Shown: positions 1-6,456 of the stretch, in pieces
Layout of the letters: every line of letters starts with the position of its first letter
Position numbering within the stretch: position 1 is the stretch's first letter
Source of the DNA: Spirochaetae bacterium HGW-Spirochaetae-7
Lineage (GTDB): Bacteria; Spirochaetota; Spirochaetia; Treponematales; UBA12059
Assembly: GCA_002839245.1 (NCBI GenBank)
Contig: PGXR01000152.1
Location: 2,604-9,836, forward strand
Length of the DNA stretch: 7,233 bases
Direction: 5' to 3'
Position numbers and translations under genes: made by a program
The notes under the pieces: generated by a model
The model's database searches: none
Told to the model about the DNA's origin: nothing
Seen by the model: the letters and a program-made list of their open reading frames with translations, nothing else

Positions 1-1
1 G

Positions 2-427
2 GCTACGGGTGTCCGTGCCGATGTCCGCTTGCCCACCGCGTACGCGGGCGCCACCGCCGAGCTTGCCGCAGCGCGGCAGTCGTACAGCGCCGAGGCGTAC
101 GGCGAGGCCAAGGTCCATGCCGAGACGGTCGAAGCCTATCTGGCCGACGTGACCGATGAGGAGATACTGCCTGCGTTCTACATCGTGGAGGAGAAATCGC
201 CACTGACCGACTGCCTATGGCGCATAGCCGAAATGCCGTTCATATACGGCGACCCGCTCAAGTGGCCGGCGCTGTACCGCGCCAACCGGGCGGCATTCCC
301 CGATCCCAACAACCCGGACCTGATACTGCCGGGCATGAAACTGGCCATCCCGTCCATCCAGGGAGAACTCCGCGAGGGGCTCTGGACAGAAGGGCTCAAG
401 TACCCGACCTTCCCGGCGACGAAGTAG
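2..427 (+). CDS. LysM-domain protein, spirochaete type (5' end missing)
   Basis: The frame is open from the left edge, so the N-terminus and any signal peptide lie outside the window; 141 residues are visible, ending at TAG 425-427. Residues 12-56 are Ala/Glu-rich and probably helical, with residues such as AAARQSYSAEAYGEAKVHAET suggesting a helical-repeat or coiled segment. Residues 59-118 form a LysM-like domain. It opens with YIVEEK, continues through CLWRIA (71-76), has the Trp-Pro-Ala-Leu-Tyr helix and the DPNNPDLI stretch (101-108), and ends with PGMKLAIPS. LysM domains usually bind peptidoglycan N-acetylglucosamine chains. This version is longer than the classical ~45 residues because of extra sequence between the two helices. 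I associate this architecture with a conserved spirochaete protein of unknown exact role, from memory rather than a search. It is probably periplasmic or envelope-bound. It is the only + strand gene and is followed 18 bp later by a terminator. Confidence 0.85.
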   Translation, partial: ATGVRADVRLPTAYAGATAELAAARQSYSAEAYGEAKVHAETVEAYLADVTDEEILPAFYIVEEKSPLTDCLWRIAEMPFIYGDPLKWPALYRANRAAFPDPNNPDLILPGMKLAIPSIQGELREGLWTEGLKYPTFPATK

Positions 428-445
428 CGCCCAGGTCCAGGCCAC

Positions 446-475
446 GACCGGCTCCAGCGGGGGCCGGTCTTTTTT
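446..475 (+). terminator. Rho-independent terminator after the LysM gene
   Basis: A 10-bp stem (446-455 with 460-469) closes on the four-base loop AGCG and contains one T-G wobble. The outer seven pairs are GACCGGC with GCCGGTC. Six T residues (470-475) follow at once. The hairpin starts 18 bp after the TAG of the LysM gene and has its T-tract on the + strand, so it terminates that gene. It lies between convergent genes. On the - strand the hairpin has no following T-run, so it is not a clear terminator for the aminopeptidase operon. Confidence 0.88.
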
Positions 476-489
476 GTCCTTTCGGTACT

Positions 490-1824
490 TCAGGTCCCCG
501 GGACGGGCTGGGGTCCCGCGCCGTAGAAAGCCTTGAGGGCGGCGATCAGGTAGTCGTGGTCGTACGCGCCGGCAGTCTCCCTTGCCGAATGCATCGCGAG
601 CATGGGCACTCCCACGTCCACGGTCCGTACCCCGAGCAAGGCTGCGCTTATCGGGCCTATCGTGGTGCCTGGGGCCAGGTCGGCGCGCATCCTGAAGCGC
701 TGGCAGGGAACCCCGGCGGACAGGCAGAAGCCCTTGAACATCGCCTCGCCTACCGCGTCGGTCGCGTACCGCACGTTGGCGTTGGCCTTGATGGCCGGGC
801 CGCCGTTGAGCACCGGAGCGTAGTCCTCGTCGAACTTGTCGGCCCACGAAGGGTGCCAGCCTTGCGCTCCGTCGACGGAGACGGAGAACGACCGCGCGAG
901 CGCACGGTGGAGAGCCTCTGGGCCGGAGCCGTCGGTCAGCGCGACGATCCTCTGGACGATGTCCCGCAGGAACGACGAATCAGCGCCGCGCGGCGTACCC
1001 GAGCCTACTTCCTCGTTGTCGAAAAGTACCACCACCTGTCCATGACCGCGCGCCGGCGCGGCGGCGAAGGCCGACAGGATGGCGTGGCAGCCTTCCAGGT
1101 TGTCGATGCGCGGCGCAGACAGAAGTTCCGAGTCGTAACCGAAAACCAGCGACGGCGTGGCATCGACGAAGGCAAGTTCAGCGGACAGGATGGCGTCAGC
1201 TTCGACGCCGATTTCCGAGCCTACCGCGCGTAGCAGCCACGAAGCGCCGGCCGCCGCCGGGCCGGCTGCGGTTCCGGCCGGTCCCGCCGCGGAGACGAGG
1301 GGCAGCAGGGCACCGTTCATCGGGTACTCGATGCCCTTGTTCATTTCGCGGTTGAAGTGGATGGCGAGGTTCGGGATCACCGCTACCGGCCGACCGAAAT
1401 TGACCAGGCGCTGCTCGAGTCGCCCATTGGCCATTACGACGACGCGGCCAGCCAGCGACAGGGGCCTGTCCAGCCAGGTGGAATGTATGGGACCGCCGTA
1501 AACCTCCACGGCGACGCGTTCGAGCCCCCGCGCGGCCACGGATTTCTCCAGCCTGGCACGGAGCCCGGGCGCGTCGGCGTGAGCGCCGGCCAGCGCGAAA
1601 CCCGACTCCGACGGCGCGTCGTGGCCGAGCCGGAAAGCGACGAGCGAGGCGGCATCGCGCACGACGAAGTAGATGCCTCCCGGCTCGAGCGTCCAGGCGT
1701 CGCGCTCGTCGAGACGGACGGCGCCGCCGGCGTCGAGCATGGCAGCCGCGGAATCCACGGCGTGGTAAGCGGTCGGTGACGCGTCTATGAAGTCGCACAG
1801 CGACTTGGCATTCAGAGCGGGCAC
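490..1824 (-). CDS. apeB: M18 family metalloaminopeptidase
   Basis: The product is a 444-residue cytoplasmic zinc aminopeptidase of the M18 (aspartyl aminopeptidase) family. It is expected to remove N-terminal residues, often acidic ones, from peptides during peptide turnover. Family metal-binding and catalytic motifs are all present: GAHADAP with His82 and Asp84; DNLEG with Asp241; LFDNEEVGSG with Glu271 and Glu272; Asp318 in SVDGAQGWHP; and AMHSARE with His412. STWLDRPLSLAGRV (115-128) and IKANANVRYATD (345-356) are further family signatures. The length fits bacterial members. Residues 178-195 form an Ala/Gly/Pro-rich loop with no recognisable motif. I chose the GTG start at 1822-1824 because GGAGG lies six bases upstream and the protein then starts right before the conserved AKSLCDFIDASPTAYHAV; the ATG nearby is out of frame. 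It overlaps the MerR gene by 13 bp and is the last gene of the der operon. Exact substrate preference cannot be read from sequence; the symbol is the usual one for bacterial M18 enzymes. Confidence 0.95.
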   Translation of the reverse strand: MPALNAKSLCDFIDASPTAYHAVDSAAAMLDAGGAVRLDERDAWTLEPGGIYFVVRDAASLVAFRLGHDAPSESGFALAGAHADAPGLRARLEKSVAARGLERVAVEVYGGPIHSTWLDRPLSLAGRVVVMANGRLEQRLVNFGRPVAVIPNLAIHFNREMNKGIEYPMNGALLPLVSAAGPAGTAAGPAAAGASWLLRAVGSEIGVEADAILSAELAFVDATPSLVFGYDSELLSAPRIDNLEGCHAILSAFAAAPARGHGQVVVLFDNEEVGSGTPRGADSSFLRDIVQRIVALTDGSGPEALHRALARSFSVSVDGAQGWHPSWADKFDEDYAPVLNGGPAIKANANVRYATDAVGEAMFKGFCLSAGVPCQRFRMRADLAPGTTIGPISAALLGVRTVDVGVPMLAMHSARETAGAYDHDYLIAALKAFYGAGPQPVPGT

Positions 1825-2168
1825 GGGGAACCTCCACAGGATTGCAGCCGTTCGGCGAGGCGGCGTGATTCGAAAAACGATGCGATGAGGGCGGCCCTTG
1901 TTTCCGATAGCGCGGCCGCCGCGCCGGCGCCGGCGCCAGAACGCTCCGCGATCAGCGTGTCCATGGTCGCGGACAGGCCCAGCCCGCGGTCCTTGACCAG
2001 GTGGCGAACCCTGACCAGCAGCGCTATGTCCGACTCGGACCACTCGCGGCGCCCGAACGCCGAACGTGCCGGTGACAGGATCGGCAGTTCGCGCTCCCAG
2101 TAGCGCAGCACGTGTTCGCCCAGACCCAGGAGTCGTTCGACGTCGCCGGTGCGATACGGGCCACCCAC
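1812..2168 (-). CDS. Small MerR-family transcriptional regulator
   Basis: This is a 118-residue DNA-binding protein. Residues 5-36 form the MerR winged-helix reader head, with YRTGDVERLLGLGEHVLRYW followed by ERELPIL. The wing follows at about 33-42 (RSAFGRREWSE), then SESDIALLVRVRHLVKDRGLGLSATMDTL, the second helical pair of the fold. Residues 75-105 are Ala/Arg-rich and helical, probably the dimerisation helix. No effector domain follows, so the ligand and target are unknown. Two cysteines (111 and 116) lie at the very C-terminus, but the same bases carry the next gene's ribosome site, so they may be incidental. The start is GTG 2166-2168. An in-frame TAG (the der stop) lies two codons upstream, which rules out anything longer, and any later start would cut into the helix-turn-helix. 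A weak AAGGGA lies six bases upstream. The gene sits between der and the aminopeptidase in the same operon. It could regulate this operon or act elsewhere. Confidence 0.88.
   Translation of the reverse strand: MGGPYRTGDVERLLGLGEHVLRYWERELPILSPARSAFGRREWSESDIALLVRVRHLVKDRGLGLSATMDTLIAERSGAGAGAAAALSETRAALIASFFESRRLAERLQSCGGSPCPL
1825..1835 (-). promoter_or_regulatory. Ribosome binding site fixing the aminopeptidase GTG start
   Basis: GGAGG at 1831-1835 (read on the - strand) is six bases before the GTG. It lies inside the last codons of the MerR gene, where it encodes the Gly-Gly pair. It is the strongest Shine-Dalgarno match in the window and decides the start, because the aminopeptidase frame stays open far upstream. 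The overlap suggests translational coupling to the MerR gene. Confidence 0.75.
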
Positions 2169-2171
2169 CGG

Positions 2172-3560
2172 CTATCCCTTGTCCAGGTCCTCGAAACGCT
2201 TGCGGGATGCCCGGAACTCGACTTCCAGCGGCACGTTCTTGAATCCCAGCTCCGAGCGCAGCTTGTTCTTGAGGTAGGACCGGTACGAATCGCCCACGAG
2301 CTCGGGCCTGGTGGCGAAGAGGGCGAAGGAAACGGGATTCGAGCCTGTCTGCACCGCGTAGCGGAGCTTGAACCGGGAACGGGGGCTCGCCGGCGGAGGC
2401 GACGACTCCACCCATTCCTGCACAGCCTTGTTGAGCCTGCTCGTCTCTATCTTCAAGTTGAGCTGGTCGAAAACCTCGACGACCGTGCGCAGCAGCTTCT
2501 CGACCCCCTCGCCGTCCCTCGCGGACAACGGCAGCACCGGCGCGTAGGCCATCTGCCCGAAGAAGAACTGCAGCTTGTCCTTGGCGGCCTCGAAGGCGTT
2601 CTTGATCCTGGGCATCTCGTCCCACTTGTTCAGTGCGAAGACCACGCCCCTGCCCTTGTCCGTGGCCAGCTTTACGATCTTCTTGTCCTGGTCCGACAGC
2701 CCTTCTGATGCGTCTATCATCAAGATGACGACATCGGCGCGGTCAAGGGTCTTGACCGCCCGGTTGACCGAGTAGTACTCGACATCCTCGGTGACCTTGG
2801 CTTTCCTTCGCATGCCGGCGGTGTCGAGGACGGTGAAGGTCTTGCCCTTCCAGACGAAGCGCGCCTCGACGACGTCCCTGGTGGTTCCCGGCATGTCGGA
2901 GACGATGGAGCGGTCTTCTCCGAGCAGCTTGTTGAGCAGGGTGGACTTGCCGACGTTGGGCTTGCCCATGATCGCGACCCGCACGTCGTCGTGCTCGTCG
3001 GATTTGCATTCAGCCTTCGACCAGTCAAGCCTGGAGACTATGAGCTCCTCGAGCTCGTCGATGTTGCGCCCGTGCTCGGCGGAAACGAAAACCATGTCCT
3101 TGTAGCCCCAGGAGGCGTGGTTCCAGGCCCTGGCGTCCCGCTCGGGGCTGTCGGCCTTGTTGATGACCAGGACGACCTTGTCGGAATAGCGCCGCAGCAT
3201 GGCTGCGAACTCCTCGTCCTCCGGGGTTACGTCGACGGCGTCAAGCAGGAACAGCACGAGGTCGGCGGAAGCGATCCGCTCCCAGCTCTTCTTGGCCACG
3301 CGTTCGTCCATGTCGTTCCGGTCGATCTTGAGGCCGCCGGTATCGACGAGCAGGACTGGCATGTCGGCGCCATCCGGCGTCCACTGCGCCTCTATCGGAT
3401 CCCGCGTCACTCCCGGCGTCGGATCGACTATGGCGCGGCGGGACCTGAGAAGCCTGTTGAATAGCGTGGACTTGCCCACGTTCGGTCGTCCAGCTACGGC
3501 GACCGTAGGAAGGCCGCTCCAGCGCATGCGGGGCGGCACGATGATGGTTTCGTTGTTCAT
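2172..3560 (-). CDS. der: Ribosome biogenesis GTPase Der (EngA)
   Basis: Der is a cytoplasmic double GTPase needed for maturation and stability of the 50S ribosomal subunit, and is usually essential. With the ATG at 3558-3560 the protein has 462 residues, a normal length. The first G domain has the P-loop GRPNVGKST (24-32), PTPGVTRD (47-54), DTGG (73-76) and NKAD (134-137). The second has GKPNVGKST (199-207), DMPGTTRD (222-229), DTAGMRRK (246-253) and NKWD (311-314). The C-terminal KH-like domain (about 375-455) contains SRFKLRYAVQTGSNPVSFALF. Nothing is missing. The start is the least certain part: the conserved region begins only at residue 18, and GTG at 3576-3578 and an ATG at residue 12 are alternatives. 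No candidate has a Shine-Dalgarno sequence. The gene starts 50 bp after ptsI and its TAG is 3 bp before the MerR GTG. It leads a three-gene operon, possibly from its own promoter. Confidence 0.97.
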   Translation of the reverse strand: MNNETIIVPPRMRWSGLPTVAVAGRPNVGKSTLFNRLLRSRRAIVDPTPGVTRDPIEAQWTPDGADMPVLLVDTGGLKIDRNDMDERVAKKSWERIASADLVLFLLDAVDVTPEDEEFAAMLRRYSDKVVLVINKADSPERDARAWNHASWGYKDMVFVSAEHGRNIDELEELIVSRLDWSKAECKSDEHDDVRVAIMGKPNVGKSTLLNKLLGEDRSIVSDMPGTTRDVVEARFVWKGKTFTVLDTAGMRRKAKVTEDVEYYSVNRAVKTLDRADVVILMIDASEGLSDQDKKIVKLATDKGRGVVFALNKWDEMPRIKNAFEAAKDKLQFFFGQMAYAPVLPLSARDGEGVEKLLRTVVEVFDQLNLKIETSRLNKAVQEWVESSPPPASPRSRFKLRYAVQTGSNPVSFALFATRPELVGDSYRSYLKNKLRSELGFKNVPLEVEFRASRKRFEDLDKG

Positions 3561-3569
3561 GAGTTGTAC

Positions 3570-3599
3570 AGGATACACCGGAAGGTGGCCATTGGGCTA
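3570..3599 (-). promoter_or_regulatory. Candidate promoter of der, leaderless layout
   Basis: Read on the - strand, TATCCT (3570-3575) matches four of six bases of the bacterial -10 consensus. A weak -35 candidate, TAGCCC (3594-3599), lies 18 bp upstream and matches three of six. TATCCT is nine bases before the ATG, so transcription would begin two or three bases before the start codon. No Shine-Dalgarno sequence is present. The weak -35 makes this tentative, and read-through from ptsI is an alternative source of der mRNA. Confidence 0.35.
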
Positions 3600-3610
3600 G
3601 CCGGCGGGGG

Positions 3611-5353
3611 CTACTCGCTGCGGAACACCCGGTCCGCGAGGCGTCGCGCCAGGAAGGTCTCCGTCTCCTGGTGGGAAGTCAGCCTGAGCGCCTCCAGGGC
3701 GACGGTCTGGGCCTCGGCAAAGCTTATCGACCGGATGGTCCTCTTGACGTCGGGCACCGATACCGCCGACATCGAGAAGGCGTCCAGGCCGAGCCCCAGG
3801 AGTACGACGGCCGCAAAGGGGTCGCTCGCCATCTCTCCGCACATCGAGACCGGTATGCCGGCCGCATGGCCGTCGTCTATCACCCTCTTGATAAGACGGA
3901 GCACGGCGGGATGGAAAGGCTCGTGGAGGTAGGCGACTTTCTCGTTCCCTCGGTCTACGGCTATTGTGTACTGGATCAAGTCGTTGGTGCCGATGGAGAA
4001 GAAATCCACGCGCGTCGCCAGGATGTCGGCTATCAGCGCCGCGCTCGGGACCTCTATCATGATGCCGACGGGGAGATCCTCCCTGAAAGCCTGGTGACGC
4101 TTGCGGCACTCGAGCTTTGCCACCTCGAGGGCCGCGATGGCCTGGTCGAGCTCGACCGGACCGGAAATCATCGGGAACATGATGCGCGCGTCGCCATGCA
4201 CGCTGGCACGAAGCAAGGCGCGCAACTGGGACTGGAACAAATCCATGTCGGAGAGGCAATAGCGTATGGCTCGCCATCCGAGAAGGGGATTCTTTTCCTC
4301 GAACACCGACAGGTCGGGGACGACCTTGTCGCCGCCGACATCGAGGGTCCTGATGGTCACCGGCAGTCCGGCCATGCTCTCGAGCACCCGGCTGTATGCC
4401 GCGTACTGCGCTTCCTCGCTCGGAGCGCGTCCCGGCTGCAGGAAAAGGAACTCGGAGCGGAACAGCCCGATACCGGTCGCGCCGTGGCGGAGGACGGATT
4501 CCGTCTCCTCCGGAACCTCGATGTTGGCCTGGATGAGGACGTCCTTGCCGTCGAGCGTCGTGGCGGGCATTTCCGCTATCGAGGCCAGGTCAAGCTCGCG
4601 CTCCGCCATCCTCTCGCGCAGGCGCCCGTAACGCTCGAACGTCTGTACATCGGGTTCGACGCGCACGTCGCCCGTCGTTCCGTCGACGATGACGACGTCG
4701 TCGTTTTTTATGGAACGGGCCCCTCCGCCCAGGCCGAGCACCGCGGGTATCTCGAATGCCCTGGCCAGGATGGCCGTATGGCTGGTCTTGCCGCCGGCAT
4801 CCATGACGATGGCCTTGACCCGCTGCCTGTTCATGGAAATCATGTCCGACGGCAACAGGTTCTTCGCTATGAGGACAACGTCCGAGGCAAGGTCCGCGAG
4901 CGAGAAACGCTCCTTGAGCATCAGGTGGTTGAGGATCCTCTTCGTTATGTCGTGGACATCGACGGAGCGTTCCTGCAGCACTGGATCACCGAGGCCCTCG
5001 AGTCGCTGAACGATGGCTTGCTCGTACTGGAAGACTATCCACTCGATGTTGAGCAGGGAGCTGCGGAGCGATACCTCGATGGCGTCGTGCACTTCGGGAT
5101 CGTCGAGCATCAGGAGATGCGCGTCGAAAATGGCGGCATGTTCCTGGCCCATCTCGCGGGTCGCGCGGTCGCGCATCGCCTTCACGTCGTCCTTGGCCTT
5201 GCCCACGGCGACGACGAAACGATCCCACTCGCCGTCCAGCTCACGCCCGGTAACGGCGTAACGCGGAATCATCGGCTCCTCGTCGTCGAGGAACACAAAA
5301 GCCGGTCCGCTGGCTATGCCGGGAGAGGCTGGAATGCCCTGGAGCGTTCTCAT
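3611..5353 (-). CDS. ptsI: Phosphoenolpyruvate-protein phosphotransferase (PTS enzyme I)
   Basis: Enzyme I takes phosphate from phosphoenolpyruvate and passes it to HPr, the first step of the sugar phosphotransferase system or of its regulatory branches; it is cytoplasmic. The 580 residues match the family length. The N-terminal part (1-230) begins with the typical GIPASPGIASGPAFV and carries the phosphorylated His192 in GGKTSHTAILARA. The C-terminal barrel (about 260-545) has GIGLFRSEFL (294-303, Arg299), TIRTLDVGGDK (Arg335), FPMIS, MIEVPSA (Glu434), FFSIGTNDLIQYT (Asn457, Asp458) and SMCGEMASDP with the catalytic Cys505. All expected catalytic residues are there, so it should be active. 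The ATG at 5351-5353 is fixed by homology at the N-terminus, yet there is no ribosome binding site; a promoter lies directly before it. The genes for HPr, HPr kinase and sugar permeases are not in the window, so whether it serves sugar uptake or only regulation is open. der follows after 50 bp. Confidence 0.97.
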   Translation of the reverse strand: MRTLQGIPASPGIASGPAFVFLDDEEPMIPRYAVTGRELDGEWDRFVVAVGKAKDDVKAMRDRATREMGQEHAAIFDAHLLMLDDPEVHDAIEVSLRSSLLNIEWIVFQYEQAIVQRLEGLGDPVLQERSVDVHDITKRILNHLMLKERFSLADLASDVVLIAKNLLPSDMISMNRQRVKAIVMDAGGKTSHTAILARAFEIPAVLGLGGGARSIKNDDVVIVDGTTGDVRVEPDVQTFERYGRLRERMAERELDLASIAEMPATTLDGKDVLIQANIEVPEETESVLRHGATGIGLFRSEFLFLQPGRAPSEEAQYAAYSRVLESMAGLPVTIRTLDVGGDKVVPDLSVFEEKNPLLGWRAIRYCLSDMDLFQSQLRALLRASVHGDARIMFPMISGPVELDQAIAALEVAKLECRKRHQAFREDLPVGIMIEVPSAALIADILATRVDFFSIGTNDLIQYTIAVDRGNEKVAYLHEPFHPAVLRLIKRVIDDGHAAGIPVSMCGEMASDPFAAVVLLGLGLDAFSMSAVSVPDVKRTIRSISFAEAQTVALEALRLTSHQETETFLARRLADRVFRSE

Positions 5354-5362
5354 CTAGAGGAG

Positions 5363-5391
5363 AGGGTAGCTTAAAACCGTGGAGCTGTCAA
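5363..5391 (-). promoter_or_regulatory. Promoter of ptsI, probably giving a leaderless mRNA
   Basis: On the - strand a perfect -35 box, TTGACA (5386-5391), is followed after exactly 17 bp by TACCCT (5363-5368), which matches three of six -10 bases. Transcription would start near 5355-5357, two to four bases before the ATG. The stretch just before the ATG reads CCTCTCCTCTAG, the opposite of a Shine-Dalgarno sequence. Both observations suggest translation without a leader. The -35 is strong and the -10 moderate; this is an inference without transcript data. Confidence 0.55.
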
Positions 5392-5393
5392 AC

Positions 5394-5416
5394 GAACCCG
5401 GATATCCGGAGAACCC
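5394..5416. repeat. Palindrome between direct repeats upstream of ptsI
   Basis: A perfect 12-bp palindrome, CCGGATATCCGG (5398-5409), lies just upstream of the ptsI -35 box. It is framed by two direct copies of GAACCC (5394-5399 and 5411-5416) spaced 17 bp apart; the second copy touches the stop codon of the M23 gene. The position suits a regulator-binding site for ptsI. It is a poor terminator candidate, because it could form only a four-pair stem around ATAT and has no T-run of use. Confidence 0.4.
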
Positions 5417-6375
5417 TAGCGGAGTACCGTCATCGGGTTGATGGTCCTGCCGTTCTTGCTGACCGTAAAGTGCAGGTGCGGCCCCGTGCTATAGCCGGTA
5501 TTGCCGACCAGCCCTATGACGGTCGACTGGGTGACCGACTTGCCCGCGCTGACGAGTATCTTGTCGAGATGCCCGTACATCGAGGTATAGCCCGCGTGGT
5601 GCCGCAGCACGACGTAGTTGCCCGACGTCGCCGAGTAGCCCGTGGCCGCAACCACGCCCTCCATGGCCGCGCGCACCGACGCTCCCCGCCCGGCGCCAAT
5701 ATCCAGGCCGGTATGGAAGGTCCTCGATCCCGAGAACGGGTCGTTGCGCCACCCGTACCAGCTGGAAACCCAGCCTCGGATGGGCCAGGAAAAGAGGTCG
5801 CCTGAAATCTCGCGTAGTACCCAGCTCGAGAGCCGGGCGTCGGGCAGGAACAGGCTCCGGCCCCCGGCGACAGGCTCGTCGTCAAGGTAATTCAGCTCCT
5901 TGATGCGGTCCTCCGATATCCCGTACGTCGCAGCCAGCGAGGCTGCGGTATCGCCTTGCTTTGCCGTGTACAGGATGCCGTTGAGCGTTGGAACCTTGAG
6001 GTACTTGCCTATCGACAGCGTCCTGGCGTTGGTGATGCCGTTGAAGGTGACGATCGAATCGGTCGACACGCCATAGCTCGTGGCGATTTCGGATATCGTG
6101 TCTCCCTTTACCACCCGGTAAACGGTATAGAAGAGCCCCTGATCCGGGGGCGGCTCGGGATTCACGGCAAGGCCGGCGGCTGCTTCGGAACCTCGCTCGT
6201 CTGCCAGGCTGACTGAGCCCATCGATTCGTTCAAGCCGATGGCCAAGCGCCGGGAGACGAATGTCGCCAGGGGAAGAACCACGGCCAGCACCGCCATCGA
6301 CAGGACCAACACCTTGAAGGTGGCGAGCCTCTCTATGATTTCTACGCCTTCCACCTGTCCAGGTTCATGCTTCAT
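5416..6375 (-). CDS. Membrane-anchored LysM-LysM-M23 peptidoglycan endopeptidase
   Basis: This is a 319-residue envelope protein likely to cut peptide cross-links in peptidoglycan during growth or division. A single membrane segment (about 20-40, FKVLVLSMAVLAVVLPLATFV) follows a short cytoplasmic N-terminus and places the rest in the periplasm. A Ser/Ala/Pro-rich linker leads to LysM 1 (85-129, YRVVKGDTISEIATSYGVS) and LysM 2 (135-178, YTAKQGDTAASLAATYGIS), which would bind the glycan. The M23 domain (196-319) has His221 and Asp225 in FHTGLD, His269 in YGHLD, and His300 and His302 in PHLHF. The zinc ligands and catalytic histidines are intact, so it should be enzymatically active rather than a scaffold. 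I chose the ATG at 6373-6375: GGAG lies nine bases upstream and a TATTAT promoter element lies before that. A longer TTG start at 6418-6420 would put that element inside the gene. It sits 62 bp before ptsI and 101 bp after the von Willebrand factor A gene. Confidence 0.93.
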   Translation of the reverse strand: MKHEPGQVEGVEIIERLATFKVLVLSMAVLAVVLPLATFVSRRLAIGLNESMGSVSLADERGSEAAAGLAVNPEPPPDQGLFYTVYRVVKGDTISEIATSYGVSTDSIVTFNGITNARTLSIGKYLKVPTLNGILYTAKQGDTAASLAATYGISEDRIKELNYLDDEPVAGGRSLFLPDARLSSWVLREISGDLFSWPIRGWVSSWYGWRNDPFSGSRTFHTGLDIGAGRGASVRAAMEGVVAATGYSATSGNYVVLRHHAGYTSMYGHLDKILVSAGKSVTQSTVIGLVGNTGYSTGPHLHFTVSKNGRTINPMTVLR

Positions 6376-6384
6376 TCCGGTCGA

Positions 6385-6427
6385 CTCCGATCCCAAAATA
6401 ATATTCCGTCGCCGCGGCAACCATCAG
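6385..6427 (-). promoter_or_regulatory. Candidate proximal promoter and ribosome site of the M23 gene
   Basis: On the - strand TATTAT (6398-6403) matches five of six -10 bases. A possible -35, CTGATG (6422-6427), lies 18 bp upstream and matches three of six. Transcription would start near 6391, leaving a short leader that contains GGAG (6385-6388), nine bases before the ATG. The -10 is good and the -35 weak. Confidence 0.45.
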
Positions 6428-6436
6428 CCCGCACGA

Positions 6437-6456
6437 TTGTAATATGGCAATTACAA
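6437..6456. repeat. Perfect inverted repeat, possible operator
   Basis: TTGTAAT (6437-6443) and ATTACAA (6450-6456) are perfect inverted copies around a six-base spacer, in an AT-rich island within G+C-rich DNA. The dyad size is typical of a dimeric regulator's operator. There is no T-run next to it on either strand, so it does not look like a terminator. Confidence 0.45.

Noticed and set aside
446..475. The terminator acting in both directions
   Set aside because: On the - strand the run of A/T comes before the hairpin and no T-run follows, so it lacks the form of an intrinsic terminator for the aminopeptidase operon.
217..1233. Open frame of 338 codons on the + strand spanning the LysM gene end, the terminator and the aminopeptidase
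   Set aside because: It crosses a strong terminator and runs antisense to conserved aminopeptidase sequence; the product is Arg/Gly-rich with no family resemblance.
1260..1320. Ala/Gly/Pro-rich stretch in the aminopeptidase as an insertion or repeat
   Set aside because: It is a low-complexity loop between conserved M18 motifs in a region that varies in the family; there are no repeat boundaries or frame disruption.
490..2625. Extended aminopeptidase frame reaching back through the MerR gene into der
   Set aside because: The extension overlaps two conserved genes in another frame and has no domain. The GTG at 1822-1824 has a strong ribosome site and gives the normal M18 length.
3561..3578. 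Longer Der starting at GTG 3576-3578
   Set aside because: It adds six residues not expected in the family and has no ribosome site. It cannot be fully excluded, but the ATG is the simpler choice.
3671..5374. Long open frame (567 codons) on the + strand opposite ptsI
   Set aside because: It is the complement of a clear full-length ptsI. The translation has no recognisable domain, and G+C-rich DNA commonly leaves antisense frames open.
6376..6420. Longer M23 protein starting at TTG 6418-6420
   Set aside because: The added 15 residues look like translated promoter DNA and include the TATTAT element; the ATG at 6373-6375 has a GGAG upstream.
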